From Alicyclobacillus tolerans (GTDB lineage Bacteria > Bacillota > Bacilli > Alicyclobacillales > Alicyclobacillaceae): DNA of 57,546 nt. A model generated the notes under the pieces. The model was given only the letters and a program-made list of their open reading frames with translations. It was not told the origin of the DNA and made no database searches. The stretch covers positions 1-57,546 of the forward strand of contig NZ_JAJFNK010000032.1 in the NCBI RefSeq assembly GCF_021739485.1, in the 5' to 3' direction. Below are positions 25,715 through 35,266 of this stretch, one piece after another. The stretch's first letter is position 1, and each line of letters opens with the position of its first letter. Made by a program: the position numbers and the translations under genes.

Positions 25715-26245
25715 GTGATGAGTTTGGGTCCGTTCAAGCGATGGACGACATCTGCGGCGGCAACCCTGTTGATTGTGCTGCCCGACATCTACCCGGCCTT
25801 TGGCGCGGACAGTGTGCCAATTCCTTACGCCGTCGACGTTGTCCTTGAACAGAGCCATCCGTTCTCAACAGGCCATTCGTCTTCAACAGACCATGCGCTT
25901 TCAACAGGTCACGCGTTTTCCATATCCAGTCCGAACAACAATCCGGCCAAAACCGGCACTGTTGAACAAACCATCGTCGTCCTAGCCAACGAATACGCGT
26001 TTGTTCCAAATGTTATCGAAGCACCTGCAAATCAGCCGTTTGTCATCGAGTTGCGCAATCAAGGCCGTGAGGCGCATAACATCACATTCAAAAAGCTCGA
26101 CTTAAAGACCGAAACCGTGGAGAGCGGACAAACCGCCAAACTCGTCGTCAATCAACCGCTCGCCAAGGGCCGGTACCCCTTTTACTGTTCAGTGGGCGAC
26201 CATGCAAAGCGCGGCATGCTTGGAGTGCTCGTAGTCTCTAACTAA
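25715..26245 (+). CDS. Exported cupredoxin (plastocyanin-like) protein
   Basis: 176 residues. The N-terminus has a basic start and a hydrophobic stretch with AFGA before Asp, a signal peptide. A Ser/Thr/His-rich linker with three 6-residue repeats follows (about residues 50-67). The C-terminal half is a cupredoxin with copper ligands His in REAHNITF and Cys, His, Met in YCSVGDHAKRGML, a type 1 centre. It should act outside the membrane as an electron carrier or copper-binding protein. A strong terminator follows. Confidence 0.88.
   Translation: MMSLGPFKRWTTSAAATLLIVLPDIYPAFGADSVPIPYAVDVVLEQSHPFSTGHSSSTDHALSTGHAFSISSPNNNPAKTGTVEQTIVVLANEYAFVPNVIEAPANQPFVIELRNQGREAHNITFKKLDLKTETVESGQTAKLVVNQPLAKGRYPFYCSVGDHAKRGMLGVLVVSN
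25862..25915 (+). repeat. Three 18-bp in-frame repeats in the cupredoxin linker
   Basis: Units share TCAACAGRYCAYKCG and encode a Ser-Thr-(Gly/Asp)-His-(Ser/Ala) pattern three times. They place a His every six residues between the signal peptide and the copper domain. Confidence 0.75.
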
Positions 26246-26274
26246 CACCGCGTGCCTCTCGGTGCGCCGACCCA

Positions 26275-26330
26275 TAAAAAAAACAGGGCTGTTTCAAAGG
26301 CGGTTGTTCGCCTTTGAAACAGCCCATTTT
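26275..26330. terminator. Strong bidirectional terminator
   Basis: A 17-bp perfect stem (26286-26302 with 26309-26325) flanked by an A-run on the left and TTTT on the right. Confidence 0.9.
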
Positions 26331-26359
26331 GCTGGGTGTGTGGTAGGCAATTGCCAAAA

Positions 26360-26548
26360 TCAATTCGAATGCCGTGCCAAGTGCGGCACATTTGCACGGT
26401 GAATCTGCTTCCACGGGATCGGCGTGATCTGAGCATCATCAATGATGCGGTTACGCTCACTGACAACAGATTCGAAGTGAGGGTTTCCTCTGAGCGCACC
26501 GGTAAACGCAAAAAACTCATTGTGATGAACCGTGTGTTGATTTGACAT
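26360..26548 (-). CDS. Hypothetical 62-residue protein
   Basis: Reads MSNQHTVHHNEFFAFTGAL and ends in HLARHSN. The ATG at 26548 is preceded by GGGGGGTGG at good spacing. It lies between glyS and the terminator on the same strand as glyS. No family recognised; rich in His and Asn, no membrane segment. Confidence 0.4.
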   Translation of the reverse strand: MSNQHTVHHNEFFAFTGALRGNPHFESVVSERNRIIDDAQITPIPWKQIHRANVPHLARHSN

Positions 26549-26627
26549 GCTAGCCACCCCCCACCATGGTTTACCCATGCGTGAAAGGCCTTATGCAAAA
26601 AGAGTTCTGAAACCGCTTGGTTTTTCC

Positions 26628-28007
26628 TTAAAAGGCTGTCTTGTCCCGCAGCCACTGATTCAATTCGGAGATGGGAACCCGCACTTGTTCCATCGTATCG
26701 CGGTCGCGAACCGTGACGGACTTGTCTTCCTCAGACTGAAAATCGTACGTAATGCAATACGGTGTGCCGATTTCATCGTGCCTGCGATACCGTTTCCCGA
26801 TGGAACCCGAATCGTCGTAGTCGACCCGGAATTCCGCAACCAACTGCGAGAAAATCCCCTGGGCCCCGTCTGACAGCTTTTTGGATAGCGGAAAGACGGC
26901 AGCTTTAAACGGCGCCAAGGCCGGGTGAAAGTGAAGAACGGTACGAGCGTCGCCTCCTTCGAGTGTCTGCTCCTCGTAGGCATCTGCAAACACGGCCAAC
27001 AACAAGCGATCGACGCCGATAGACGGTTCGATGCAATAAGGAATGAACGGGTCTTTCCCTTCCTCGGATACCGTAAAATCTTGATGCGAGTGCTCCTGGT
27101 GCTGACGCAAATCGTAATTGGTCCGGTCGGCGACGCCGAGGAGTTCTCCCCAGCCAAACGGAAATTGGTACTCCACGTCGGTTGTCGCAGCGCTGTAGTG
27201 GGAAAGCTGTTCCTTTTCGTGGTCGCGGAACCGCACATGGCTCTCATTCACGCCGATCGACAACAGCCAGTCGTAGCAAAACTGCCGCCAATATTGAAAC
27301 CACTCGAGGTCCGTCCCGGGTTCGCAGAAGAACTCAATTTCCATCTGTTCAAACTCCCGGGTCCGGAACGTAAAGTTCCCGGGCGTAATTTCGTTGCGGA
27401 AGCTTTTTCCGATTTGCCCAATGCCAAACGGCAGTTTCTTGCGCATCGTGCGCTGCACGTGCTTGAAGTTTACAAAGATGCCTTGAGCCGTTTCAGGACG
27501 CAAAAAGATTTCACTCGACGAGTCCTCCGTAACCCCCTGATGAGTTTTAAACATCATGTTGAACTGACGAATCGGGGTGAAATCGGCAGCGCCACAATCT
27601 GGGCAATGAATGTCGTATTCTTTCAACAGAGCTTCCATCTCAGCAAACGGAAGGCCATCGACAACCTTTTCAATGCCGCGGGCTTCCAGTGCGGCTTCAA
27701 TCAATTTATCTGCACGATGGCGACTTTTACACTGTTTACAGTCGACCATGGGGTCGTTAAAATTCCCTACGTGCCCTGACGCCACCCAAACCTGACGGTT
27801 CATCAAAATGGCGGTGTCGAGTCCTACATTGTAAGTGGACTCTTGGATAAACTTCTTCCACCACGCCCGCTTGATGTTGTTTTTTAATTCCACGCCAAGT
27901 GGGCCATAGTCCCACGTATTTGCGAGGCCTCCGTAAATATCAGAACCTGGAAAAATAAAACCTCGATGCTTTGCGAGTGCCACTAGTTGATCCATCGTTC
28001 CCGCCAT
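26628..28007 (-). CDS. glyS: Glycyl-tRNA synthetase, homodimeric type
   Basis: About 459 residues from ATG 28007 (7 nt after GGAGG; earlier in-frame starts overlap that site). It is a class II synthetase of the eukaryote-like alpha2 form: [25 protein letters not shown] at the N-terminus, [15 protein letters not shown] in motif 2, a CPDCG zinc knuckle near residue 135, and an anticodon-binding domain from [13 protein letters not shown]. It charges tRNA-Gly. The short 100-bp upstream gap has no room for a T-box leader. Confidence 0.96.
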   Translation of the reverse strand: MAGTMDQLVALAKHRGFIFPGSDIYGGLANTWDYGPLGVELKNNIKRAWWKKFIQESTYNVGLDTAILMNRQVWVASGHVGNFNDPMVDCKQCKSRHRADKLIEAALEARGIEKVVDGLPFAEMEALLKEYDIHCPDCGAADFTPIRQFNMMFKTHQGVTEDSSSEIFLRPETAQGIFVNFKHVQRTMRKKLPFGIGQIGKSFRNEITPGNFTFRTREFEQMEIEFFCEPGTDLEWFQYWRQFCYDWLLSIGVNESHVRFRDHEKEQLSHYSAATTDVEYQFPFGWGELLGVADRTNYDLRQHQEHSHQDFTVSEEGKDPFIPYCIEPSIGVDRLLLAVFADAYEEQTLEGGDARTVLHFHPALAPFKAAVFPLSKKLSDGAQGIFSQLVAEFRVDYDDSGSIGKRYRRHDEIGTPYCITYDFQSEEDKSVTVRDRDTMEQVRVPISELNQWLRDKTAF

Positions 28008-28135
28008 GTCCATGCCTCCGATTCCAACCAAAACATAGGGCTATGATACTGTAAACCGGTTTGCCGTGCAACGCGTCATGTATAATAAACGACGTAACTC
28101 GGCTCTTCTCATAGACGATTCAGGAGGATTTGGAG

Positions 28136-28921
28136 ATGTCCAAGCCCATTGAGGCGGTCTTTCTCGACATTGACGGCACCCTAGTAGTCGACGGCCACCT
28201 GATTCCCAGTGCCGTCGAAGCCGTGGAACGCGTGCGCCAAAAAGGAATTCCGGTCATGTTATGTACCGGGCGTTCGCCGCTGCATACCCGAAAAATTCAG
28301 GCGGCGTTGAAGGTGCAATCTGGGGTTTATTTTAACGGAGGTTTGGCGATGATGGACACCCAGGTGATTGCCTCGACGCCTTTATCCGTTGAGGTATTTG
28401 AAGAAATTGCGGAGTTTTGTTCAGGACACCGGCTGCCTGTCGTCTTTCATACCCATGACCAGGCCGTAGTCCCGTCTCCCATTCCAAAGGAATTTGAACC
28501 CGTTTTGAAAGCGTACGACTTTCCACCCACCGTCCCCATGGATGCGGTGGATTGGGAAAGGCAAACCACGCACGTATACCAAGCGAATGTGTTCATACCC
28601 AAACCCTGGGACCCTGCGTTTACGGCGCAATTTCCGGAATGCTTGTTGTACCGTTGGGACGATCGCGCCGTGGACCTGCAAAAGCGCGGCTGCGACAAGT
28701 CCATCGGTGCCACTGCCGTTCTCAAACGCCTCGGTATCCCCCTGAAAAACGCACTGCATATCGGCGACGGTGGAAACGACATTGGTCTGTTTCAAATCGC
28801 AGGTACGTCCATCGCGATGGGAAATGCCAGCGATGAAGTCAAGCAACACGCGCAAATGGTGACTACAAACGCCGAACAGGACGGCGTCTATCAAGCATTT
28901 TCCAAAATCGGGCTCATCTAG
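28136..28921 (+). CDS. HAD-superfamily (Cof-type) phosphatase
   Basis: 261 residues from ATG 28136 after AGGAGG. HAD motifs: AVFLDIDGTLV (nucleophile and acid Asp), VMLCTGRS (motif II), and the C-terminal Lys and GDGGNDIGLFQ (motifs III/IV). The large C2 cap is between them. Cof-type members dephosphorylate sugar phosphates or nucleotides in the cytoplasm. A TATAAT at 28079-28084 may be its -10. The substrate is unknown. Confidence 0.9.
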   Translation: MSKPIEAVFLDIDGTLVVDGHLIPSAVEAVERVRQKGIPVMLCTGRSPLHTRKIQAALKVQSGVYFNGGLAMMDTQVIASTPLSVEVFEEIAEFCSGHRLPVVFHTHDQAVVPSPIPKEFEPVLKAYDFPPTVPMDAVDWERQTTHVYQANVFIPKPWDPAFTAQFPECLLYRWDDRAVDLQKRGCDKSIGATAVLKRLGIPLKNALHIGDGGNDIGLFQIAGTSIAMGNASDEVKQHAQMVTTNAEQDGVYQAFSKIGLI

Positions 28922-29073
28922 CCAAGCGGCTGTTTGAGAAGCGGCTTGAGTGTCGGTGTCGCTCAATGCCGAATTTTGCTGCCCGCGTGTCAAAGTTGAC
29001 GAAAGTTCGCGGATTTTGATTTTTTGTCCCGCTTATTCTCATTACCCTGGGAATCCCAGCCTGCTTGCCTCGA

Positions 29074-29481
29074 TCACATTCCTGAAGGAATTTTTAACTG
29101 CTCCCCTGGGTAGACGTCGTCACGAGCATCCAATCCGTTTGAAGATTCGATGTTCGTGACCATGATACGTGGGTCTGTTTGGCCCGAAAATCGTTTCGCA
29201 ATGGACCATACTGTGTCGCCTGGCCGTACAACGTAAAAGCGCTCTGTCCCCTGCGCGTAAACCGAGTTCGCGACTAAATGAAATCCAGCAAAAACCGCCG
29301 CTGTCAATACGGCGACCAACACAACGGCACGCCTCGAGCTTTTCCGCCGAACGCTTTTTTCTAAAAACGTTGACCGTTGCCCTGCGCGGACAACCCCCCT
29401 CGACGAGTGCATCGATGAACTACGTCTTTGAGGCCATTGCGCCTCTCGTTGTTGGCTGTACTGACAAATGACACGGGTCAT
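29074..29481 (-). CDS. yneA: LysM-domain SOS cell-division suppressor, YneA-like
   Basis: 135 residues: a basic N-terminus, one membrane segment (AVVLVAVLTAAVFAGFHLVA, about residues 50-70), then one LysM domain beginning FYVVRPGDTVWSIAKRFSG. It is divergent from lexA with LexA boxes between, exactly the yneA/lexA arrangement of Bacillus, where YneA delays division after DNA damage. The start ATG 29481 follows GGAGGGG. The N-terminal cytoplasmic part is longer than in B. subtilis, so a strict orthologue is not certain. Confidence 0.85.
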   Translation of the reverse strand: MTRVICQYSQQREAQWPQRRSSSMHSSRGVVRAGQRSTFLEKSVRRKSSRRAVVLVAVLTAAVFAGFHLVANSVYAQGTERFYVVRPGDTVWSIAKRFSGQTDPRIMVTNIESSNGLDARDDVYPGEQLKIPSGM

Positions 29482-29498
29482 TCCTATCCCCTCCGAAT

Positions 29499-29512
29499 AG
29501 AACGTGTGTTCG
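29499..29512. promoter_or_regulatory. LexA box 1
   Basis: AGAACGTGTGTTCG against the Gram-positive SOS consensus CGAACNNNNGTTCG, one mismatch. It is in the yneA leader. Confidence 0.75.
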
Positions 29513-29520
29513 TATTCCCA

Positions 29521-29550
29521 AGTATAAAATGGGAACATATGTTCTGTCAA
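29521..29550 (-). promoter_or_regulatory. yneA promoter with LexA box 2 in the spacer
   Basis: Minus strand TTGACA, 18 bp, TATACT. The spacer contains GAACATATGTTC (29533-29544), so LexA binding would block RNA polymerase. Confidence 0.8.
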
Positions 29551-29564
29551 GGCTGTGCAATATG

Positions 29565-29604
29565 CGAACAAGTGTTTGCAAGCCATTGTGAAACATGCTA
29601 TAAT
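29565..29604 (+). promoter_or_regulatory. lexA promoter with LexA box 3
   Basis: TTGCAA (29576-29581), 17 bp, TATAAT (29599-29604). CGAACAAGTGTTTG (29565-29578) overlaps the -35, consistent with autorepression. Confidence 0.85.
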
Positions 29605-29639
29605 TAACCATCATTCACGAGAGATCGGAGGTCGGGCAG

Positions 29640-30260
29640 TTGAGCAAGTTGACCCGCCGGCAGCAAGCGATTTTGGAATTTATCCGGAGAAATGTCCACG
29701 ACAAGGGGTATCCCCCGTCGGTTCGAGAAATCGGGGAAGCCGTCGGACTCGCCTCGAGTTCCACGGTTCATGGACACCTTGAACGCTTGCAGGCCAAAGG
29801 ATATCTGCGAAAGGACCCGACCAAGCCGAGAGCGATTGAGTTGCTCGAGGACGAGCCGGCAACCCCCGAATCTTTGCACGCAACCGTGATGGCCCCGGTT
29901 GTTGGTAAGGTAACAGCGGGTGAACCCATCACTGCCACCGAAACCATTGAAGATTATTTCCCTCTACCCAAGAGCCTGACGCGAGACTACGAAGTGTTTC
30001 TCCTTAAAGTACAAGGCGAAAGTATGATTGAAGCTGGGATTCTAAACGGGGACTATGTCATCGTGCGCAAACAGAACACTGCAAAAAACGGGGAAGTTGT
30101 CGTCGCGATGACAGAAGACGATGAGGCTACGGTGAAGCGGTTTTTCCGGGAAGCAGACCATTTCCGGCTGCAGCCGGAAAACTCCTCTATGGAACCCCTC
30201 CGTTACCGGGAAATCACCATCCTCGGAAAGGTCATCGGGGTGTTCCGGGAAATGGAGTAA
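29640..30260 (+). CDS. lexA: SOS repressor LexA
   Basis: 206 residues, TTG start after CGGAGG. N-terminal winged helix ([15 protein letters not shown]...[24 protein letters not shown]), autocleavage site Ala-Gly in KVTAGEPI, catalytic Ser in [10 protein letters not shown] and Lys in ATVKRFF. All cleavage residues are present, so it should be RecA-sensitive. Its own promoter carries a LexA box. It is convergent with glnA across a terminator. Confidence 0.97.
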   Translation: MSKLTRRQQAILEFIRRNVHDKGYPPSVREIGEAVGLASSSTVHGHLERLQAKGYLRKDPTKPRAIELLEDEPATPESLHATVMAPVVGKVTAGEPITATETIEDYFPLPKSLTRDYEVFLLKVQGESMIEAGILNGDYVIVRKQNTAKNGEVVVAMTEDDEATVKRFFREADHFRLQPENSSMEPLRYREITILGKVIGVFREME

Positions 30261-30350
30261 GATTCCCGAGAGCTAGAAAGGTCAGTAAGGCTCCTCTTGC
30301 CTGGATGAATGACTTCCACTCCGAATTTTCCATGCAAGGTCCCCAAGGCG

Positions 30351-30394
30351 AAAGGTTCCAGTCTTGTCCGAATCGCGACAGGACTGGAACCTTT
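30351..30394. terminator. Shared terminator of lexA and glnA
   Basis: AAAGGTTCCAGTC (30351-30363) pairs with GACTGGAACCTTT (30382-30394), with an inner TGTC/GACA stem. It sits between convergent genes. Confidence 0.75.
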
Positions 30395-30431
30395 GATGTC
30401 CCAAGAGTGTTCAGAGCGCCGGCTGCTTCCG

Positions 30432-31769
30432 TTAATACAACGTAAAGTACTGTTCGCGCTCCCACTCTGTCACTTGCAGCTTGTACATGTTCCACTCAAT
30501 CCGTTTGGCTTCGACGAAGTGTTTCAACACGTGCCTTCCAAGGGCTTCCTGCAAGACAGCGTCCTGTGCCAACAACTCAATGGCCGTTCCCAGACTGTCC
30601 GGTAAGACCTGAATGCCGGCGGCTTCCTTTTCTTGCTCCGTCATCATATAGATGTTTCGATTGACGGGAGCCGGCAACAGCAGTTGCTGCTGGATGCCGT
30701 CGAGTCCTGCGGCGAGCATCACAGCAATCGTTAAATACGGGTTTCCGGACGGGTCGGGACTGCGGACTTCAATGCGCGTGCTCGCTCCTCGCGCAGCAGG
30801 GATACGTACTAGAGGAGACCTGTTTTTGGCCGACCAAGCCACGTAACTTGGCGCCTCAAACCCTGGAACCAAGCGCTTGTACGAATTCACCGTCGGATTG
30901 CAAATGGCTGTAAACGCGCGCGCATGCTGAAGAATGCCTGCTAAGAAATGCCGGGCTGTCCGGCTCAGTCCGAGCTCGTCGGCCTCGTCGTAAAAAGCGT
31001 TGCGGCTGTCTTGAAACAGCGACAGGTGGCAGTGCATTCCGGAACCGTTGATGCCAAAAACCGGTTTCGGCATAAAGGTGGCGTGGAGGCCGTGCTGCCG
31101 GGCCACCGTTTTCACAACTAAGCGGAACGTGGAGATGTTGTCCGCAGCTTCGACCGCATCCGCGTACTTAAAGTCGATTTCGTGCTGTCCAGGCGCCACT
31201 TCGTGATGGGAAGCCTCGATTTCGAAACCCATTTCCTCGAGAGCCAACACAATTTCCCTTCGGCAATTTTCACCGAGGTCAAGAGGAGCGAGGTCGAAGT
31301 AACCGCCTTCGTCGTTCACTTCCTGCGTGGGCAAGCCGCGCTCGTCCAACTTAAAAAGGAAGAACTCAGGCTCAGGCCCGACGTTGAATGCGTTAAACCC
31401 TAATTCGTTGGCATGTGCGACCACGCGTTTGAGAACGACCCGCGGATCGCCGGCGAACGCCTCCCCCCCAGGCAGATGAACGTCGCAAATCAGCCGGGCA
31501 ACCCGGCCCTGCATCGACTCCCACGGGAAGACCAGCCACGTCGACCGGTCGGGCACCAAATACATGTCCGACTCTTCAATGCGGACGAACCCTTCAATGG
31601 AGGAACCGTCAAACATAATTTTGTTGTCCAGTGCTTTCGGGAGCTGATCCACCGGAATCTCGACATTCTTGATGGTCCCTAACAGGTCGGTAAACTGCAA
31701 CCGTATATAGCGAACGTCGCGTTCTTTAGCCAACTCTAAAATGTCTTGTTTGGTATAGTTGGGCCGCAT
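30432..31769 (-). CDS. glnA: Glutamine synthetase type I
   Basis: 445 residues, the size of the Gram-positive GSI-alpha form. Conserved stretches: [44 protein letters not shown] (metal ligands), [11 protein letters not shown] and [23 protein letters not shown]. It makes glutamine from glutamate, ammonia and ATP. It lies 23 bp behind the glnR stop, forming the classic glnRA operon; the encoded regulator represses it when nitrogen is plentiful. GSI-alpha enzymes are feedback-inhibited by glutamine, not adenylylated. Confidence 0.97.
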   Translation of the reverse strand: MRPNYTKQDILELAKERDVRYIRLQFTDLLGTIKNVEIPVDQLPKALDNKIMFDGSSIEGFVRIEESDMYLVPDRSTWLVFPWESMQGRVARLICDVHLPGGEAFAGDPRVVLKRVVAHANELGFNAFNVGPEPEFFLFKLDERGLPTQEVNDEGGYFDLAPLDLGENCRREIVLALEEMGFEIEASHHEVAPGQHEIDFKYADAVEAADNISTFRLVVKTVARQHGLHATFMPKPVFGINGSGMHCHLSLFQDSRNAFYDEADELGLSRTARHFLAGILQHARAFTAICNPTVNSYKRLVPGFEAPSYVAWSAKNRSPLVRIPAARGASTRIEVRSPDPSGNPYLTIAVMLAAGLDGIQQQLLLPAPVNRNIYMMTEQEKEAAGIQVLPDSLGTAIELLAQDAVLQEALGRHVLKHFVEAKRIEWNMYKLQVTEWEREQYFTLY

Positions 31770-31792
31770 GCAAAAACCTCCCTAAGAACCGG

Positions 31793-32185
31793 TCATTTTC
31801 GTCGGTAAAAGCGAAACAAATCACCTTGAAACTCAGATGCAGTCCGAGACGAAGGACCTTCCATGAGTTCTTGTTGAAGCCTCTTGTAAACTTCTTCATC
31901 CGTAGGTTCCGCTTCTGGTTTCTGGGTACCGGTCAGCCCATGTCCGTGCTTTGCCAACTGCGCCTTCACTCCAGCCATGTTTAAGCCCTCATCGAGCAGT
32001 CGGCGAATTTCCATCAATCGTTCAACGTCCGCAAACGAAAATAAACGCTGCTTTCCTTCGGAACGCACCGGTTCAACCAATCCATGTTGTTCGTAATACC
32101 GGATCTGCCTAGCGGTCAAGCCAGTTAGTTTTTGAACAATCCCAATGGGGAACAACGGGAGTTGTTTGCGCGTATTGAGATCCAC
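31793..32185 (-). CDS. glnR: MerR-family nitrogen regulator GlnR
   Basis: 130 residues from the GTG at 32185 (GGAGGGG 6 nt upstream). It has the N-terminal MerR winged helix LFPIGIVQKLTGLTARQIRYYEQHGLVEPVRS and LFSFADVERLMEIRRLLDEGLNMAGVKAQL. The short C-terminal tail carries the autoinhibitory region that in Bacillus interacts with feedback-inhibited glutamine synthetase. Position directly before glnA identifies it. No perfect GlnR box (TGTNAN7TNACA) was found at its promoter by eye. Confidence 0.93.
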   Translation of the reverse strand: MDLNTRKQLPLFPIGIVQKLTGLTARQIRYYEQHGLVEPVRSEGKQRLFSFADVERLMEIRRLLDEGLNMAGVKAQLAKHGHGLTGTQKPEAEPTDEEVYKRLQQELMEGPSSRTASEFQGDLFRFYRRK

Positions 32186-32252
32186 TCGCGACCCCTCCAT
32201 CCTCGCCCCAGTGCGAGGCGACTCCGAACCGTGTAATGCTGTTATTCCTATC

Positions 32253-32281
32253 ATCATAGTGTATCTGCGAGCGCCTCACAA
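32253..32281 (-). promoter_or_regulatory. glnRA promoter
   Basis: Minus strand TTGTGA, 17 bp, TATGAT. TSS would be near 32246, 60 nt before glnR. Confidence 0.55.
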
Positions 32282-32437
32282 GAGACCCAATTGACCCAAC
32301 CCGCGGCACTGAACATCAAGGCTTTTCAAAGAGTTTCGGGCGTCTTGAGGCAAGCGGAGTTCACAAGCAAAATTCACAGGCAAAGTTCACACAAACAGGG
32401 TTCAATTGAAGGATGCCATTCCAATTGACGACGGCCG

Positions 32438-33676
32438 TCACTCCAGGATGGAGGAAACGACTTTCTCCAATGCCACATACACGTGTTCGTAAGTCAATCC
32501 GCCTTGAAAGTAACCGCGGTACGGCGGCCGCAGCGGGGCATCCGCTGAAAGTTCCAACGAACCTCCTTGTACGAAGGCCCCAGCCGCCATCACCACGGGG
32601 TCTGCATAACCTGCCATCGGCGCTGCTTGTGGGACAACGTAAGAATCCACCGGGGCGGAATTTTGCACGGACCTGCAAAAGTTCAAAAGGCGTTTTTCAT
32701 CCTCAAAATCTACAGAAAGAATCAAGTCGCTGCGGGGTTCGTTCCAACGCGGAGAGACGGTGAGCCCAAGTTTCTCAAACACTCGTGCAGCCAGCACCGA
32801 CCCCTTGAGCGCCTGACTCACGACGTGGGGGGCCAGAAACAAACCCTGGTAAAAAGAACGCAAAAAATCGTGCGTAGGCGCAGCTTCCCGGCCGATTCCC
32901 GGCGCCGTCAACTGAGCCGCTGCCTGTTCAATCCACTCCTGTTTGCCAACCAAGTATCCGCCTGTCGTCGCGATGCCCCCGCCTGGGTTTTTAATGAGCG
33001 AACCCATGGCCAAATCCGCGCCTACGGCGGTCGGTTCGAGTTCTTCGACGAACTCGCCGTAACAGTTGTCCACCGCTAAAACTACGTCAGGATAAAGCGG
33101 CCGAATGCGCCGGAACGCTGTCTCCAGCTGATGAATGGTCAAGGCAGGTCGATCGCTGTAGCCGCGCGAACGTTGAAACATCACGACCTTCGTCTGCGAG
33201 TCGATAGCCTGAACAACGGCTTCGAGGTCCAGGGACCCATCCACCGACATGGGCACGACCTTGTGGGAAACGCCCCATTCCGACAGACTGCCGACGGCTT
33301 GCCTTAAACCAACGACAGCTTCGAGCGTGTCATACGGGTTCCCCGTCGCAAACACCACGTTCTGACCTGGCCGCAGCACTCCGAACAAGCCCAACCGCAG
33401 CGCGTGCGTTCCGGAAAAAATCTGAGGACGCACTAAAGCCGCCTGCGCCTCAAAAACGCGGGCATAAATTCGCTCAAGTTTATCCCGACCCTCGTCGTCC
33501 AAACCATAACCCGTCGAACCGTTGAAGTCGGACTCAGCCACCCGCTCGTGCCAAAACGCTTCAAGCACTTTACGCTGATTGGCTCGAGCGACTTGTTCAA
33601 TGCTTCGAAACACCGTTTGCAGGTCCTCTTCGCTCTCCTTGAGCAGAGTTCCCGCCGACTTCGTAGAAAGTTCCAT
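32438..33676 (-). CDS. ynbB: PLP-dependent YnbB-like protein (methionine gamma-lyase/'aluminium resistance' family)
   Basis: 412 residues from ATG 33676 after GGAAGGGG. Fold type I PLP enzyme: FSGTHALRLGLFGVLRPGQ, FATGNPYDTLE, VVLAVDNCYGEF, and the Schiff-base Lys in MGSLIKNPGGG. The family is annotated both as aluminium resistance and as Cys/Met metabolism PLP enzyme; the true reaction is not established. It stands next to glnR-glnA as in B. subtilis. Its 5' end overlaps the 3' end of hflX by 80 nt in another frame. Confidence 0.9.
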   Translation of the reverse strand: MELSTKSAGTLLKESEEDLQTVFRSIEQVARANQRKVLEAFWHERVAESDFNGSTGYGLDDEGRDKLERIYARVFEAQAALVRPQIFSGTHALRLGLFGVLRPGQNVVFATGNPYDTLEAVVGLRQAVGSLSEWGVSHKVVPMSVDGSLDLEAVVQAIDSQTKVVMFQRSRGYSDRPALTIHQLETAFRRIRPLYPDVVLAVDNCYGEFVEELEPTAVGADLAMGSLIKNPGGGIATTGGYLVGKQEWIEQAAAQLTAPGIGREAAPTHDFLRSFYQGLFLAPHVVSQALKGSVLAARVFEKLGLTVSPRWNEPRSDLILSVDFEDEKRLLNFCRSVQNSAPVDSYVVPQAAPMAGYADPVVMAAGAFVQGGSLELSADAPLRPPYRGYFQGGLTYEHVYVALEKVVSSILE

Positions 33677-35069
33677 TCTGTTCCCCTTCCATGGCGCCTT
33701 CGACGCCAAATCCGATTCCTTCACGGTCAGCACCTGTATCGTCGATGCCAACGTCTTGCGCAAACTCGACGGTCATGTCCGCATAGTCCCCCAGCCGCAA
33801 CGTCAATCGTTTTGCGTCCCGGCGGTCGACCGCGAGTTTGACCCGGACGCTGTGGTCCTCCAGTTCACTGGTTTCGAGAATGCGGGCCATTTTAGAGATG
33901 TCGTTCCAAAAAGCCGGGGACTCCGGCCTGCCCTCCACCACCAGTTCCACAGGATCGACGAGTGCCAGCTTTTCGACCGTGCGGTACAATTCTTCGATAT
34001 TCATCCCGGTTTTGGCAGAGCCGTAAACCGTGGCTGCAGCGTAAACGTCAGGCCCAGGATGGAGCTTGGCTGCATCCATTTTATTAAAGAATGTCACGAT
34101 GGGCTTGTCCATCGCACCAATTTCCCCTAAAACGTGGTAAGTCGTCTCCAAACGGACCGACGGATCGGCTGTAGCATCGACCACATGGACAATCAAGTCG
34201 GCTGAAAGAACCTCTTCCAACGTAGCGCGGAACGCCTCTATCAGCAGGTGCGGCAAGTTTTCGACAAAACCTACCGTATCTAACAGCACCAATTCACTGG
34301 TGTTGCCAGCCTGGACCCGCCGCGCCAAGGGATCGAGAGTATCGAACAACCTCGAATGCCCGCCGTCCACGGGGGTAATCCCTTTGTCGTGCGTCCAGCG
34401 CTTGAGCAGCGTTGTTTTTCCCGCGTTGGTGTAGCCCACGAACGCCACTTGGGTGACGGAGCGCGAACGCTTGTCTCTTTGCACCTGGCGCCTGCGCTCA
34501 ATTTTCTTCAACTGTGCGCGAAGATGAGAGATCCGTTGGCGGATCCGGCGGCGGTCCGTTTCCAACTTGGTTTCGCCGGGACCGCGCGTCCCGATGCCGC
34601 CGCCCAGTCTGGACAATTCCACTCCTCGTCCCGTCAAACGCGGAAGCAAATACTGCAATTGAGCAATTTCAACCTGCAGCCGCCCTTCTTTCGAACGCGC
34701 CCGCAATGCGAAAATGTCTAAAATCAACTGGGTTCTATCCAAAACGCTGCACTGCAGCCTGCCTTCCAAGTTCCGGACTTGTGCAGGCGTGAGTTGTTCC
34801 CCAAAAATCACGGCTGTCGCCTGCGATTCCTGAACGGCATCCGCGATTTCTTCGACCTTCCCGGTTCCTAGATAAACGGAAGAATCAGGTTGTGCCCGTT
34901 CCTGGACAACCACAGCAACCACCACGGCTCCGGAAGCTTCCGCCAGGCCTTGAAGTTCCTCCAAGCGGTTTTGAAACGGCTCTTCTTGCACCTTCGGATC
35001 GCGGCGCAAGGCGAGAATCACACGGTCAATAACGGCTTTCTTCAGCCGAATCACCCCTCTTTTCCACAC
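33597..35069 (-). CDS. hflX: Ribosome-associated GTPase HflX
   Basis: About 485-490 residues. The N-terminal HflX domain has SSVYLGTGKVEEIADAV, VIFGEQLTPAQVRNLE, the Gly-rich GRGVELSRLGGGIGTRGPGETKLETDRR and a basic coiled coil. The G domain has FVGYTNAGKTTLL (G1), DTVGFVENLP (G3) and FNKMD (G4). HflX rescues stalled or heat-damaged ribosomes. The start is not certain: GTG at 35054 or CTG/ATG nearby after GAGGGG. The C-terminal extension is longer than average. Confidence 0.93.
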   Translation of the reverse strand: MWKRGVIRLKKAVIDRVILALRRDPKVQEEPFQNRLEELQGLAEASGAVVVAVVVQERAQPDSSVYLGTGKVEEIADAVQESQATAVIFGEQLTPAQVRNLEGRLQCSVLDRTQLILDIFALRARSKEGRLQVEIAQLQYLLPRLTGRGVELSRLGGGIGTRGPGETKLETDRRRIRQRISHLRAQLKKIERRRQVQRDKRSRSVTQVAFVGYTNAGKTTLLKRWTHDKGITPVDGGHSRLFDTLDPLARRVQAGNTSELVLLDTVGFVENLPHLLIEAFRATLEEVLSADLIVHVVDATADPSVRLETTYHVLGEIGAMDKPIVTFFNKMDAAKLHPGPDVYAAATVYGSAKTGMNIEELYRTVEKLALVDPVELVVEGRPESPAFWNDISKMARILETSELEDHSVRVKLAVDRRDAKRLTLRLGDYADMTVEFAQDVGIDDTGADREGIGFGVEGAMEGEQNGTFYEVGGNSAQGERRGPANGVSKH

Positions 35070-35266
35070 TTTAACACATTCGAACTACGATTGCCGCATA
35101 CTGGGCAGGTCCCGGTTTGCAAGGCCCGAATGCGCATTTGCACCGGCACTTGAACTCGTGCGTCTCGTTTGCCCTGTCTTTGTCCTGCCACGCGGCCCAA
35201 GCGGTAGGCGAACAAGCCGACAGTGCATGCCGCCAGCCATCCGTAAACGATATACTGCCAAATCAT
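35051..35266 (-). CDS. Small membrane protein with CxxC end
   Basis: 71 residues: one N-terminal membrane segment (IWQYIVYGWLAACTVGLFAYRLG), a basic Arg/Lys/Gln-rich middle, and CPVCG...C near the C-terminus, a possible zinc or redox site. The ATG at 35266 follows GGAGTG and overlaps the upstream UbiA-like stop. The end overlaps hflX, suggesting one operon. Family not recognised. Confidence 0.6.
   Translation of the reverse strand: MIWQYIVYGWLAACTVGLFAYRLGRVAGQRQGKRDARVQVPVQMRIRALQTGTCPVCGNRSSNVLKCGKEG

Noticed and set aside
28008..28135. T-box leader for glyS
   Set aside because: The gap to the divergent HAD gene is only about 130 bp and shows no T-box consensus or antiterminator.
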